NCBI RefSeq assembly: GCF_900099765.1
Contig: NZ_FNDX01000021.1
Coordinates: 1-64,000 of the forward strand
DNA: 64,000 nt
Reading direction: 5' to 3'
DNA from: Paenibacillus typhae
Lineage (GTDB): Bacteria; Bacillota; Bacilli; Paenibacillales; Paenibacillaceae
The notes beneath the pieces were generated by a model. The model ran no database searches. It had not been told where the DNA came from and worked only from the letters and a program-made list of their open reading frames with translations. This document shows positions 16,605 to 25,448 of this stretch, piece by piece. A program made the position numbers and the translations under genes. Each line of letters begins with the position of its first letter. Position 1 is the stretch's first letter.

Positions 16605-17651
16605 TCAATTTCCGTTGGTCTTGTTAACAAACTGCATATCCACAAGTCCGCCGTAGGTATATTCGCCTTTAAAAATCCCTGTCTTGATCATCACATTCAT
16701 ATCCTTATCGAGCGCTTCCTCCGAGATGATTCCGTCCGGGCTCCACAGCTGATCTTCGAACGCCCGGTCAAGCGCAGCCTGCGCTGCCGCATCCGAAAGG
16801 GTCGGGAACTCGGCCTTCAGCACCTTCATCGCCATCGCCTGATCCTCCTGAATCGCCTTCAGTGCTTTGACCACTGCATTTACTGCCTTCTGCACCGTTT
16901 CCGGGTCCTTTTCAATCGTCGATTTCTTCACGCTAAGGACTGAATACGCATAGTCACCCATGTCATGAAATTTATAAAAAGGCTCGTCCCATACTCCTTT
17001 CTCCATCCCGTCACTGATCTGCGGCTCTGCACCGTTCGCAATATCCGCCGCGCCCTGCTGCACCATCGCAACAACCGTCGAACCGTCTGCCGGCTCCAGC
17101 AGCTGTACATCCTTTTTCGGATCAAGGCCGAGCTCCAGCAGCAAATACTGGGTCAGCAGGTTCGGTGTTCCGCCATGCCGTCCGGCATTTACTTTTTTGC
17201 CCTCTATAAAAGCTTTTAATTCCTCATCCGAACCACCTGCCGGTGCCGTACCCTTTTTGGCCATCAGATAGACATTCGCACGGTTGACGACATTGCTTAC
17301 CGAGATAATCGGATCCGAATTGCCGATGTTCGCCAAGGCGTTCGACTCCGGCCCGCCGATAACCCCCCAAGCATCCCCGCTGACTACCGACGTGACATGT
17401 GCACCGCCCGCAGCCTGCAGCATCTCCACCTCAAGCCCTTCTTCCTCAAAATAACCCTCCTGCTGGGCCACATAAAGCGGCAGATAACCGGTGTAGTGGA
17501 GCGGCTCAGCGATGACGAGCTTCTTCAGCCCCTTGTCTGCGGCGGCGGCATCGGCATCCGTGGCCCCGTCGGCACCGCAGCCTGACAGCAGAATCATACC
17601 GGAGATAAGCAGCAGGACGGCGGGCAGCTTGAACTTGCGTGTGTTTTTCAT
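16605..17651 (-). CDS. ABC transporter substrate-binding lipoprotein, NMT1/SsuA-like
   Basis: This 348-residue lipoprotein has a signal peptide with lipobox (LLISGMILLSGC) and a mature domain of the NMT1/THI5-SsuA type, with the typical opening (LVIAEPLHYTGYLPLYVAQQ) and GYFEEEGLEVE. Family members capture taurine, alkanesulfonates, nitrate-type ions or pyrimidine precursors. The gene follows its permease by 42 bases. The hydrolase downstream suggests an amide-containing substrate rather than a sulfonate, but this is only context. Confidence 0.88.
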   Translation of the reverse strand: MKNTRKFKLPAVLLLISGMILLSGCGADGATDADAAAADKGLKKLVIAEPLHYTGYLPLYVAQQEGYFEEEGLEVEMLQAAGGAHVTSVVSGDAWGVIGGPESNALANIGNSDPIISVSNVVNRANVYLMAKKGTAPAGGSDEELKAFIEGKKVNAGRHGGTPNLLTQYLLLELGLDPKKDVQLLEPADGSTVVAMVQQGAADIANGAEPQISDGMEKGVWDEPFYKFHDMGDYAYSVLSVKKSTIEKDPETVQKAVNAVVKALKAIQEDQAMAMKVLKAEFPTLSDAAAQAALDRAFEDQLWSPDGIISEEALDKDMNVMIKTGIFKGEYTYGGLVDMQFVNKTNGN

Positions 17652-17693
17652 TCGTTTCTCCCCTTTTGGATGAATAATCTATAATGATTTCTG

Positions 17694-18581
17694 CTACGCC
17701 TTCTTCATTCCGTACCCTTTGGACAGCCATTTTTCGAGCAGCACGACCCCCATATACATCACCATGGACAATACTGACAGGACTACAACCCCTACCCAGA
17801 CCAGATTGATGTCCAGAATCGTTCCGGCATAAATAACCATCCGCCCGATCCCGTGGCTTGAAGCAATAAACTCTCCGACAATGGCTCCGGCAAGTGACAG
17901 GGCAATATTAATCCGCAGACTGCTGATCATCCACGGCATGGCCCACGGAATCACCACTTTGGTAAACACCTGGTGTCTCTTGGCGCCGAGGGAGTACATC
18001 AGCTTCTCCATGTCCTTGTCCACACTCTGTACACCGCTGTGCGCCGACAAGGCGGCGACCACTACCGTCATGGCAAATGCCAGCGCCACCTTCGAGAAGA
18101 ATCCGATGCCAAGCAGAATGACCAGCACCGGAGCCAGAGCCAGCTTCGGCATGGCATTCAGCAGGATTAGAAACGGCTCGCTGATTCCGGCAAATTTCCG
18201 CGACCACCAGAAGGAGAGACCCAGCAGCGATCCGATCAGGGTGCCGCCAACAAATCCGAGAATCGTTGAGCTGGAGGTATAGGCGATATCCTCAAGCAGC
18301 GTCCCTTGCGTAATCTGCGTCCAGGTCGTGGTAAGAATTCGCACCGGACTGCTCCAGTAGTAGGCATCCATCCAGCCGATCCGCGTAAACAGCTCCCAGC
18401 AGAGTACAATCAGCAGGGCGACTGTCAGGCGTCCGAAGCTGATCACCCGTTTGGTGCGGCGGGCCAGTGCTTCTTCGTCCTGGATGAACGGCTCCACCTG
18501 CTTTTTCTCCGGTCTGGGCACCGCCGGCCCGGCTGCTTCAAGCTTGTGGATGATATATCCCTTCTTTTGCACACTCTCCAT
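17694..18581 (-). CDS. ABC transporter permease, SsuC/TauC-like
   Basis: The 295-residue inner-membrane permease has six hydrophobic segments, with the BPD transport signature around SLGAKRHQVFTKVVIPWAMP, including the EAA-loop glycine. An N-terminal charged cytoplasmic stretch of about 45 residues precedes the first helix. The start has GGGGGAG. The gene follows the ATPase gene by 51 bases and precedes the binding protein, the usual composition of an SsuABC-type importer. Confidence 0.9.
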   Translation of the reverse strand: MESVQKKGYIIHKLEAAGPAVPRPEKKQVEPFIQDEEALARRTKRVISFGRLTVALLIVLCWELFTRIGWMDAYYWSSPVRILTTTWTQITQGTLLEDIAYTSSSTILGFVGGTLIGSLLGLSFWWSRKFAGISEPFLILLNAMPKLALAPVLVILLGIGFFSKVALAFAMTVVVAALSAHSGVQSVDKDMEKLMYSLGAKRHQVFTKVVIPWAMPWMISSLRINIALSLAGAIVGEFIASSHGIGRMVIYAGTILDINLVWVGVVVLSVLSMVMYMGVVLLEKWLSKGYGMKKA

Positions 18582-18632
18582 TCTCTTCTCCCCCTTAAAT
18601 TGTAAGTATCAATACATCCGGCAATCTGCTGT

Positions 18633-19409
18633 TCAGGAAATATGAGCAGACGGCTTGCCGGAGAGCAGATCCAGCAGATGGGCCTTGAGCTCCATGAAGG
18701 AGGCAGACACCGTATCTTCCATATGTCTCGGGCGCGGCATGTCCACCGAAATTTTGGAGATAATTCTTCCGGGGCGTCCCGAGAACACATAGATGTCATC
18801 CGACAGGTATATCGCTTCGTCAATATCATGGGTGACAAAGAGCACCGTCTTCCGGAAGTCCTCCCAAATTTCCAGCAGCCAGTTCTGCATCGTCAGCCGG
18901 GTCTGGGCATCAAGCGCACCGAAGGGCTCGTCCAGCAAAATAATATCCCGGTCATACAGCAGCGTCCGCAGCAGCGCCGCCCGCTGACGCATGCCGCCGG
19001 ACAGCTCTGCGGGATAATGCCCGCCGAACCCCTTCAGTCCGTAGCGGTCCATAAGGGGCTGGGCACGGGCTACGGCTTCTTTACGCGGTACACCGCGGAT
19101 TTCCATTCCGAGAATGATGTTGTCGAGGATCGTCCGCCAAGGCAGCAGCATGTCTTTTTGCAGCATATAGCCCACATGTCCGGTCTTTCCGATAATATCC
19201 TCCCCGTCAGCCAGCACACGGCCCGTGGATGGAGGCATAAGACCCGCAATGATATTGAAAAGCGTCGATTTCCCGCAGCCGCTGGGGCCGATAATGCTGA
19301 CAAACCGTCCCTCTTCAATCGACAGATTCGTCTCCTGCATAGCGATAATTTCCTGTCCATCCCGGCGGAACCACTTGCTTACTCCGGCAATTTCAATCTT
19401 TGTCTTCAT
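18633..19409 (-). CDS. ABC transporter ATP-binding protein, SsuB/TauB-like
   Basis: The 258-residue ATPase has Walker A GPSGCGKST (about 42-50), Q-loop in MLQKDMLLPW, signature LSGGMRQR, Walker B IILLDEPFG, D-loop ALDAQT and switch His in VTHDIDEA. The MLLPW sequence after the Q-loop is typical of the nitrate/sulfonate/taurine subfamily. It is the first gene of the five-gene minus-strand operon 19409-14436. The preceding gene ends in a strong terminator, so a promoter must lie within the roughly 35 bases before this gene or overlap the terminator. Confidence 0.92.
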   Translation of the reverse strand: MKTKIEIAGVSKWFRRDGQEIIAMQETNLSIEEGRFVSIIGPSGCGKSTLFNIIAGLMPPSTGRVLADGEDIIGKTGHVGYMLQKDMLLPWRTILDNIILGMEIRGVPRKEAVARAQPLMDRYGLKGFGGHYPAELSGGMRQRAALLRTLLYDRDIILLDEPFGALDAQTRLTMQNWLLEIWEDFRKTVLFVTHDIDEAIYLSDDIYVFSGRPGRIISKISVDMPRPRHMEDTVSASFMELKAHLLDLLSGKPSAHIS

Positions 19410-19441
19410 TTCATCGCCTCCCTTTCCAGTCTCTAGATATG

Positions 19442-19494
19442 CAAAAAGCCGCCAGCTTTAGACAGAGCCCAAGGGCTTTGTCTGAAAACTGACG
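19442..19494 (-). terminator. Strong Rho-independent terminator after the MpsC-like gene
   Basis: On the minus strand CAGACAAAGCCC pairs with GGGCTCTGTCT around a TT loop, extended by GCCGTCAG/CTGGCGGC, then TTTTTGC. The stem is about 20 base pairs with small mismatches. It separates this gene from the ABC operon, though it could also act as an attenuator for that operon. Confidence 0.8.
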
Positions 19495-19516
19495 GCAGGC
19501 CGGCTCTCTTGACAGA

Positions 19517-19891
19517 TCAGAGTTCCAACGTAACGTTCAGGTACTGCTCCAGGTCTTTCTCCAAAATTATGATCGTACCGGAATACTCGGTCTCCACATC
19601 ATAATCTTTAAGAACGGCCTTGATATTCAATTGAAATTCATCCATAAACGCCTGCTTGATCTCCTTCTTGAACACTTCATGCAGCACCAGATTAATCTCG
19701 CGACCGGCCGAGGCATGATGCGTATCAAGCACTTTGAGTACGGGAACCCGGCTGTTAACGGATAAGATAATAATCTTGTTCCCTACAAAATCTACCTTCT
19801 GCTGCTTAACGCCTGCGTTGAACAGCTTCTTGTTGATCTCGTTGTACACCCTTAGAATATCCTGTTTCCATTGTCCAGCGGAAGCGATCAT
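19517..19891 (-). CDS. MpsC / DUF2294 family protein
   Basis: The product matches the DUF2294 family (also called Na-translocating MpsC-like): a small cytoplasmic alpha/beta protein with motifs SRVPVLKVLDTHHASAGR and a C-terminal EYSGTIIILEKDLEQYL. I choose the ATG at 19891 (MIASAGQWKQ), which has AAAGGTG 7 bases upstream, over the earlier ATGs at 19969 and 19915. In Staphylococcus MpsC is linked to a bicarbonate/sodium membrane-potential system, but stand-alone Bacillales copies have no established role. It is monocistronic. Confidence 0.75.
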   Translation of the reverse strand: MIASAGQWKQDILRVYNEINKKLFNAGVKQQKVDFVGNKIIILSVNSRVPVLKVLDTHHASAGREINLVLHEVFKKEIKQAFMDEFQLNIKAVLKDYDVETEYSGTIIILEKDLEQYLNVTLEL

Positions 19892-20196
19892 GGCGATCAC
19901 ACCTTTATAGCTCATAGTAATGTCATATAATACTACACAAGAACTGAAAACCGTGTTATCACCTATCACTTATACATCATTATAGATAAAAAGATAGAGT
20001 TGTCAACAAAAAATATGTCATTTTTATTAACAAAAGTAAGCATGACAGATCATTATGTTAGGTAATATCACACAAAAATCATTGCCCATACGGTTTCAGA
20101 TCATCTCCGAGGCTGCCAGGATACCTCCTGTCACTCCTTCACCTGTACTCGCCCCGTGTAAGCAGGGGCAGATTCACGTATACAGGATCGGAATCT

Positions 20197-21336
20197 TTAG
20201 CCGCGAAGCTCTTCCAGCAATGCCACAATAGTCTCTTCCTCCACCGGAACAGAATAGGAGCCGTCCGCAAACCTCTTCATCGCCCCGATCCCCTCCTGGA
20301 AAACAAAGCGGATTTGTCCGCTGCGCACTTTTTTATCCGTGTACATTTTGTCCACCAGCCTCCGGTTCGTAATGGACGCCGGAATCTCTGTAGGCAGGCC
20401 TGCCTGCTGCAGCAGCGCTGTCACCCGGTCGGCCTCGTCACAGGTCATATAACCAAGCTTTACTCCAAGTCTCGCCTGGATTACGAGTCCCACGGCAATA
20501 GCCTCCCCGTGCAGCAGCTCATATCCGCTGACCGCTTCCAGTGCCCGCCCTGCCGTATGGCCGAGGTTCAGGATCTGCCGCAGGTTGCTCTCATGCTCGT
20601 CCTGCTGGACTACCCCATATTTAATCCGGCAGTTGCGCAGCGCAATCTCTTCACAGATTTCCGGGTCCAGGATCAGCTCACCGTCCGGTGAAACAACCCT
20701 CCCGATATTCTCCTCGAGATAACAGAAAAATCCGGCATCGGCCAGACAGGCATGCTTAATGGTCTCAGCCAGACCGCTTCGGAGCTCGCGGACCGGAAGC
20801 GTACGCCAGGCGGCCAGATCAATATACACCTTGCGCGGCTGATGGAAAACACCAATCAGATTGGTTGCAACCGGCGTATTCACGCCCGTTTTGCCGCCGA
20901 CGGATGCATCGGCCGCTGCCAGCAGCGTCGTTGCATAGTTCAGGCTCGGTACCCCTCGGCCGAAGGTTCCGGCCAGGAAACCGGCCAGATCCGTAACCGC
21001 CCCGCCGCCTACTGCGATGATGCAGCAATCCCTCCCGTAGGAATGGCTAAGCAGCTGGTCTTCAAGCAGCGCTTTGGTCTCGCGGGTCTTGGATTTCTCG
21101 CCCGCAGGGAAGGCGAACAGCTCTGCCGCAAAATTATGCCGGCGCAGCAGTTCAACCAGCGGACGCCCGTACAGCGGCTCAACAGAAGAATCCGTAATCA
21201 CAGCGAACTTGCTTACGCCGGGGACAAGTCCCTGCTGCAGATCGCGGATCAGCGAGGGAAACAGCTTTTCACCAATTTCAATTGCGTAAGAGTGATCGAC
21301 CACCTTTTTCAGTACAACCTCGAAGCTCCGGGACAT
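20197..21336 (-). CDS. 3-dehydroquinate synthase homologue with altered active site
   Basis: The 379-residue protein is clearly of the AroB/sugar-phosphate-cyclase family: NAD site GGGAVTDLAGF, SVGGKTGVN, and metal ligands E in AETIKHA, H in LNLGHT and H in LLHGEAIAVG. Two normally invariant AroB elements differ: the GKN lysine is Thr (ATNLIG), and the second His of GHTxGHA is Arg (GHTAGRA). It is in an operon with a kinase-like and a glycosyltransferase gene, not with other aro genes. It may be a paralogue with a changed substrate rather than the shikimate enzyme. It is not the deoxy-scyllo-inosose synthase type, which lacks SVGGKT. Confidence 0.8.
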   Translation of the reverse strand: MSRSFEVVLKKVVDHSYAIEIGEKLFPSLIRDLQQGLVPGVSKFAVITDSSVEPLYGRPLVELLRRHNFAAELFAFPAGEKSKTRETKALLEDQLLSHSYGRDCCIIAVGGGAVTDLAGFLAGTFGRGVPSLNYATTLLAAADASVGGKTGVNTPVATNLIGVFHQPRKVYIDLAAWRTLPVRELRSGLAETIKHACLADAGFFCYLEENIGRVVSPDGELILDPEICEEIALRNCRIKYGVVQQDEHESNLRQILNLGHTAGRALEAVSGYELLHGEAIAVGLVIQARLGVKLGYMTCDEADRVTALLQQAGLPTEIPASITNRRLVDKMYTDKKVRSGQIRFVFQEGIGAMKRFADGSYSVPVEEETIVALLEELRG

Positions 21337-21388
21337 CGCTTTTCCTCCTTTTTCTCCTGCTCAAGCAACTCTCCTGCCGTAATTCCTG

Positions 21389-22369
21389 TCATCCATACAG
21401 CGGGGCTGTCACCATCTTCATATATTTGGCCAGATCCGCTCTGGCTTGTCCGTTCTGCTGCCATACTCCCAGATTCCAGCACATAAACCGGAGGCCAAGG
21501 AAACGGGAAGCCGCCCGGAACAGCATGGCATAATGCTGCTGCGGGATTTCGTAGCCCAGGCGGCCAAGATGTCTCCGGTAATCCTCCGCCTGCTGCAGCG
21601 TCCCGCAGCGCATGGGGATGTCCAAGAACAGTGAGCCGTATCGCGCCTCCTCCCAGTCGATGTAACAAATCTCCGCGTCGTCCTTTACAAGAACATTGCC
21701 CGGGTTCAGATCATTATGGATCATTGTATACGTGTCCGTATCATGGATTACCGGTATCATGTCTTGTACAACCCGTTCGGCTATCCCCTCAATTGCCGAA
21801 AGGGTTTCCGGCCCGAATGCTTCGGCAAAAGCGGGATTCTGCCTGGCGTATTTCCAGGAAACGCTCCAGTTTGTATGAATAACCTCCGACAGATAGGCTT
21901 CGTTAACCTGCGGCAGCCACGGCAGATCGCATCTGCAGCCTAGATTCACGTAATGGATATACGCCAGCGCCTCCATCTCCTTATGCTGCAGTGCAGGTAC
22001 ATTCAGCCTGCCATAATCGGTCCGGCAGTCTGCATCTTCAATGCACAGCAGGCTTCGTCCTTCATGCAGCGGCTGACCCGAGAGGCTGAACGGAACCTTC
22101 GCCCCCTGGGAATAGAGCCTGGAGAGTGCCGAACGCTCCACAAAGGTAGCCTGCTTCGTGATCAGAGAGACCTCCTCTTTCGGAGCGGCTCTGCCTGTCA
22201 TTCCCGGCCCGGACTGAAGCCAGACCTTATTGCGCGTTAGCTCAACGGCCTTTGACCCCAGATTCATAGGGGTGCTCTCGATCTCCAGCACTTCAGCTTC
22301 GGACGAGATAAAGCAATAGACTGTATCCTTGATCAGGCCGATCCTTTTGCTGCTGTCGGTCAATTGCAT
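21389..22369 (-). CDS. Aminoglycoside-phosphotransferase-fold kinase, substrate unknown
   Basis: The 326-residue protein has the APH/choline-kinase catalytic loop MIHNDLNPGNVL (HxDxxxxN) and the metal-binding DFG-equivalent ICYIDWEEA, in the C-terminal third. The N-lobe is divergent and lacks an obvious Lys motif. I place the start at the ATG at 22369 (AGGAAG 7 bases upstream) rather than the GTG two codons earlier. It lies 52 bases before the dehydroquinate-synthase-like gene. Kinases of this fold phosphorylate small hydroxylated molecules, so a cyclitol or sugar substrate fits the neighbours, but this is inference. Confidence 0.75.
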   Translation of the reverse strand: MQLTDSSKRIGLIKDTVYCFISSEAEVLEIESTPMNLGSKAVELTRNKVWLQSGPGMTGRAAPKEEVSLITKQATFVERSALSRLYSQGAKVPFSLSGQPLHEGRSLLCIEDADCRTDYGRLNVPALQHKEMEALAYIHYVNLGCRCDLPWLPQVNEAYLSEVIHTNWSVSWKYARQNPAFAEAFGPETLSAIEGIAERVVQDMIPVIHDTDTYTMIHNDLNPGNVLVKDDAEICYIDWEEARYGSLFLDIPMRCGTLQQAEDYRRHLGRLGYEIPQQHYAMLFRAASRFLGLRFMCWNLGVWQQNGQARADLAKYMKMVTAPLYG

Positions 22370-22429
22370 GGGCACTCTTCCTTCATTGTAATGGCGGTTC
22401 GCATTTCCAAGTTCAACCCTGTATCCTCT

Positions 22430-23185
22430 TTAGTTCCCTTTCCGGATCATCGTCCGGTAGACAAATTTGGGAAGCGCAGCCTGTCTGCGCCAGCGGGACT
22501 TCTGGCCTTTGGCTACAGGTGCAAAAAGCAGCCGGTGAGCCCACTCCAGATTGAGCTTTTTCCAGATAGCGGGGGCCGGCTTTACCTTTCCCGAGATGAC
22601 ATCCAGGCTGCCGCCTACTCCGAATGCCAGCTTTACCCCCTCCAGCTCTCTGCGGTGCTTATGCAGCCACTTGTCTGAATAAGGTGCGCCCATGGCAAGG
22701 ATCAGTACATCCGGCTTGCTTTTCCAGATATCTGCTATAATCCCCGGTTCATCCTCCGCGCTGAAAAAACCGTGGTGCCGTCCTGCAAGCTTCACCTGCG
22801 GATAACTGCGGACAATCTGTTCCGCTGCCTGTACGCTTGTCCGCTCATCCGTCCCCAGAAAATAAAAGCTCCACCCCTGCTCATTCCCTTGTGCAAGCAG
22901 CCGCAGCAGCAGATCATAGCCCGTGACGCGTTCAGGGACGGGTTCACCTTTTCTTTTGGCCGCAAGCACAATCCCGATACCGTCGGGTACAATCAGATCT
23001 GCAGAGCGGATAATTTCCTGCAGCAGCGGATCTGACTGACTGGCCAGTGTAATTTCCGGATTGGCTGTAATCAGATGAAACAATCCGGAGTTCTCCTTGT
23101 TGATCTGCTCAGCCAGACAGGCTACCGTTCCATCAAGCGTCTTTCTGGAAAACGGCACACCCAGAATCGAAACATAACCGCTCAT
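22430..23185 (-). CDS. TagA/WecG/CpsF-family glycosyltransferase
   Basis: The 251-residue enzyme has the family hallmarks: LITANPEITLASQ near 39, a catalytic DGIGIVLAAK (Asp then glycine-rich), FYFLGTDERT, the conserved PDVLILAMGAPYSDKW and FGVGGSLDVISGK. Members transfer an N-acetylmannosaminyl residue onto undecaprenyl-PP-GlcNAc (wall teichoic acid or enterobacterial common antigen) at the inner face of the membrane. The C-terminus is basic and hydrophobic, consistent with membrane association. The start follows GGGAGG and is 4 bases from the Nudix stop, so the two are coupled. The sugar donor is not determined. Confidence 0.88.
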   Translation of the reverse strand: MSGYVSILGVPFSRKTLDGTVACLAEQINKENSGLFHLITANPEITLASQSDPLLQEIIRSADLIVPDGIGIVLAAKRKGEPVPERVTGYDLLLRLLAQGNEQGWSFYFLGTDERTSVQAAEQIVRSYPQVKLAGRHHGFFSAEDEPGIIADIWKSKPDVLILAMGAPYSDKWLHKHRRELEGVKLAFGVGGSLDVISGKVKPAPAIWKKLNLEWAHRLLFAPVAKGQKSRWRRQAALPKFVYRTMIRKGN

Positions 23186-23188
23186 CTA

Positions 23189-23695
23189 TTAATCCTCCCA
23201 ATCTTCCAATACGCTCCAGGCCATGGCAGGCTCTCCCTGCAGCGAATGCATAGTGCCCGTAAAGATAGATTCGTTATGTACCGCATGTTCAAAATAATGC
23301 TGCAGCACAGCACGTGTTGATGCCGTGACATGCATGCCGTCAAGCTTGCCGGCTTCGAGCCACAGCAGCTCTCCTTCTTCACCGGAAACCAGCCGGCTTC
23401 CAGATGCAACAATCCCCATGAATATGTACTGTATGCGAATCTCCTGCCCGGCCTTGAGCCGGTTAATGATATAGCGGAGCTTTAAGCCTCCGACATCCGG
23501 CTCCGCAAGCCCTGTTTCTTCTGCAATTTCCCGCACACACGCCTGCCGGGGATCGCCGAATTCCCCTTCCTCTACATGGCCTCCAATAGGAACCAGGTGT
23601 CCGCCCAGAAAACGGCTGCCGCTCTTTTTTTGCAGAAACAGCATTTCCCCGGCTTCATTAAACAAAAAGGCAACTGCCATCTGTCTGAGTCGCAT
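23189..23695 (-). CDS. Nudix hydrolase
   Basis: The 168-residue protein carries a full Nudix box (GGHVEEGEFGDPRQAC then REIAEETGL) at about 38-61, with the metal-binding REIAEE. It hydrolyses a nucleoside diphosphate linked to another group; the substrate cannot be read from sequence. It is the first gene of the minus-strand operon 23695-20197 and diverges from thyX. Confidence 0.88.
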   Translation of the reverse strand: MRLRQMAVAFLFNEAGEMLFLQKKSGSRFLGGHLVPIGGHVEEGEFGDPRQACVREIAEETGLAEPDVGGLKLRYIINRLKAGQEIRIQYIFMGIVASGSRLVSGEEGELLWLEAGKLDGMHVTASTRAVLQHYFEHAVHNESIFTGTMHSLQGEPAMAWSVLEDWED

Positions 23696-23843
23696 ACTAA
23701 ATCACTCCACTCCCCGGATACGAACAAGCAGGGAAATTATACCACAATATATCCCAGCCGCTCAGCCAAAAAAGCCATATGCAGGAAAAGTATTCCTGGC
23801 AGGTGAATAAGAGTAAAAGCTTAATCTATTGGAGGCTGATGAA

Positions 23844-24545
23844 ATGTTGATTAATGTGCTTGATAAGGGATATGTCCGGCTGGTCAATCATATGGGCAGT
23901 GATCTGACCGTTGTGAATGCAGCGCGGGTTTCTTATGCCAAACAATCGGAGGAGCTTAGTGAAAAGGATATCCGGCTGATCCGGTTTCTGGCCCGGGAAG
24001 GCCATACTTCACCGTTCAGACATGCTGTCATCCAGTTCGAAATCTATGCGCCGCTGATGGTCGCCAGGCAGTGGTGGAAGTATGTGGTCGGTTCGGCCCA
24101 TTACGAGGGCACCGGTGACAGTCTGGAGGCCTGGAATGAGTCCAGCCGCAGGTATATTACGGAGGAGCCGGCCTTTTATCTGCCTTCGGGCGGAGAGTGG
24201 CGGAGTGCACCGGAGAATTCCAAGCAGGGCAGCGGCAGCCTGATTGCCTGGGAGCTTGGGGAGAAATATACGAAAGAGCTGATGGATTACACTGAACTGG
24301 GTATGCAAAAATATGAAGCTGCCCTCGCGGACGGCATCTGTGCAGAGCAGGCACGTTTGTTTCTCCCTGCCTACGGCCTGTATGTCCGCTGGTACTGGAC
24401 GGCATCCCTGCAATCGGCCGCCCATTTCCTGCAGCAGCGGCTGGAGCATGATGCCCAGAAGGAAATTCAGGATTATGCCAAAGCCATCCTCAGCATGGTA
24501 AAAACGTTATTCCCGGTTGCTGTGGACGAGCTGCTGTCTCGCTGA
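23844..24545 (+). CDS. thyX: Flavin-dependent thymidylate synthase, variant motif
   Basis: The 233-residue enzyme makes dTMP from dUMP using FAD and methylenetetrahydrofolate. It shows the ThyX frame: RVSYAK near 28, GHTSPFRHAVIQFEI (residues 53-67), and ARQWW followed by NESSRRY (98-104). The canonical RHR-x7-S is altered: after RQWW comes KYVVGS and an inserted stretch before NESSRRY, so RHR is KYV. I chose the ATG at 23844 (GGAGG 8 bases upstream). Related Paenibacillus-type sequences that I recall share this form, so the enzyme is probably active. No thyA is visible nearby. Confidence 0.85.
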   Translation: MLINVLDKGYVRLVNHMGSDLTVVNAARVSYAKQSEELSEKDIRLIRFLAREGHTSPFRHAVIQFEIYAPLMVARQWWKYVVGSAHYEGTGDSLEAWNESSRRYITEEPAFYLPSGGEWRSAPENSKQGSGSLIAWELGEKYTKELMDYTELGMQKYEAALADGICAEQARLFLPAYGLYVRWYWTASLQSAAHFLQQRLEHDAQKEIQDYAKAILSMVKTLFPVAVDELLSR

Positions 24546-24596
24546 ATGATAGTTGTCCTCAGTGCGTACGGAAATCCCGTAATCCGCCATATACAA

Positions 24597-24627
24597 CAAC
24601 ACCCCCGCTTCGAGTGCAGGGGTGTTG
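24597..24627. terminator. Terminator between converging genes
   Basis: CAACACCCC (24597-24605) pairs with GGGGTGTTG (24619-24627). It is weakly T-rich on both sides and serves the converging thyX and GNAT genes. Confidence 0.6.
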
Positions 24628-24645
24628 CTTCATTACATAGAGTTT

Positions 24646-25326
24646 CTACTCAGTAAACTTTAACAGCCTGCTCCTCAACAAACCTGCCAACACGCTCCGT
24701 GTATTCAGCCCACCGGTGATCCTTATTTTCAATAACCAGCTTCGGAAGGCGTTGTCATTTTCACCACCCCCAACTTGTTCCCTGGTCAGCACATACATCT
24801 CTTCTCCGTTACAGTCCGCGTAATCTCCGGTCAGGCCTTCGAGCACACGGTCCATTTTGAAGCCGAGCCTGCCAAGAATCTTAACAGAAGCTGTATTCCG
24901 CGGGTCGGCCTTGGCATATAACCGGTCCAGCCCGATTACCCCAAAGCTATATTCCGCCAAGGCCGCAGCCGCTTCAGCAGCATACCCCCGGCCCCAGTAC
25001 TGTCTTCCGATCAGATAATACAGCTCTTTGTCAGGCGGGCAAAAATCAAGTGTGCCTACACCGCACCAGCCGATGAATGCACCGGACTCTTTTTCCCGGA
25101 TGGCGAACGAATATTTAAAAGCTTCATCAAACGGTGTGCCGTAGCTGCTGATCAGCCAGTCAAAAACCCCCTGATAATCCTCAGCGGAAAAGACATCCAT
25201 ATGCATATACGTAAGCACTTCCGGGTCCTGCATCAGCTCAAACGATTCCTGCAGATCGCTTTGGATATATGGGCGGATAATCAGCCGCTCCGTTTCCAGG
25301 TGCATCACGGATAGAGCCTCTATCAT
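24646..25326 (-). CDS. GNAT family N-acetyltransferase, RimJ/RimL-like
   Basis: The ~226-residue protein starts at MIEALSVMHLETERLIIRPY and shows the GNAT acetyl-CoA site in IGRQYWGRGYAAEA (Gln-x-x-Gly-x-Gly/Ala). It also has LYAKADPRNTASVKILGRLGFK, typical of RimJ/RimL and ribosomal-protein or small-molecule acetyltransferases. AGGAGG precedes the ATG at 25326 by 7 bases; the upstream frame opening lacks one. The C-terminal ~40 residues are unusual. It is apparently monocistronic. Confidence 0.82.
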   Translation of the reverse strand: MIEALSVMHLETERLIIRPYIQSDLQESFELMQDPEVLTYMHMDVFSAEDYQGVFDWLISSYGTPFDEAFKYSFAIREKESGAFIGWCGVGTLDFCPPDKELYYLIGRQYWGRGYAAEAAAALAEYSFGVIGLDRLYAKADPRNTASVKILGRLGFKMDRVLEGLTGDYADCNGEEMYVLTREQVGGGENDNAFRSWLLKIRITGGLNTRSVLAGLLRSRLLKFTE

Positions 25327-25448
25327 GGCCATTCCTCCTGTTTCTTTCAGGCAATATGAGCTAAGCATAATCCGGCGCGCTGGCAGGTGCCAATGTAGAG
25401 TTTGCTTTTAACTGAGTTTACCCGCTGCTTATGGCCCTTATATCCTGC

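Noticed and set aside
19442..19494. Riboswitch in front of the ABC operon
   Set aside because: The structure is a simple long stem with a T-tail right after the MpsC-like gene; no ligand-binding core such as the TPP or purine consensus was seen.
20197..21336. 2-deoxy-scyllo-inosose synthase
   Set aside because: That branch has SLKQAVN instead of SVGGKTGVN; this protein keeps the dehydroquinate-synthase form there.
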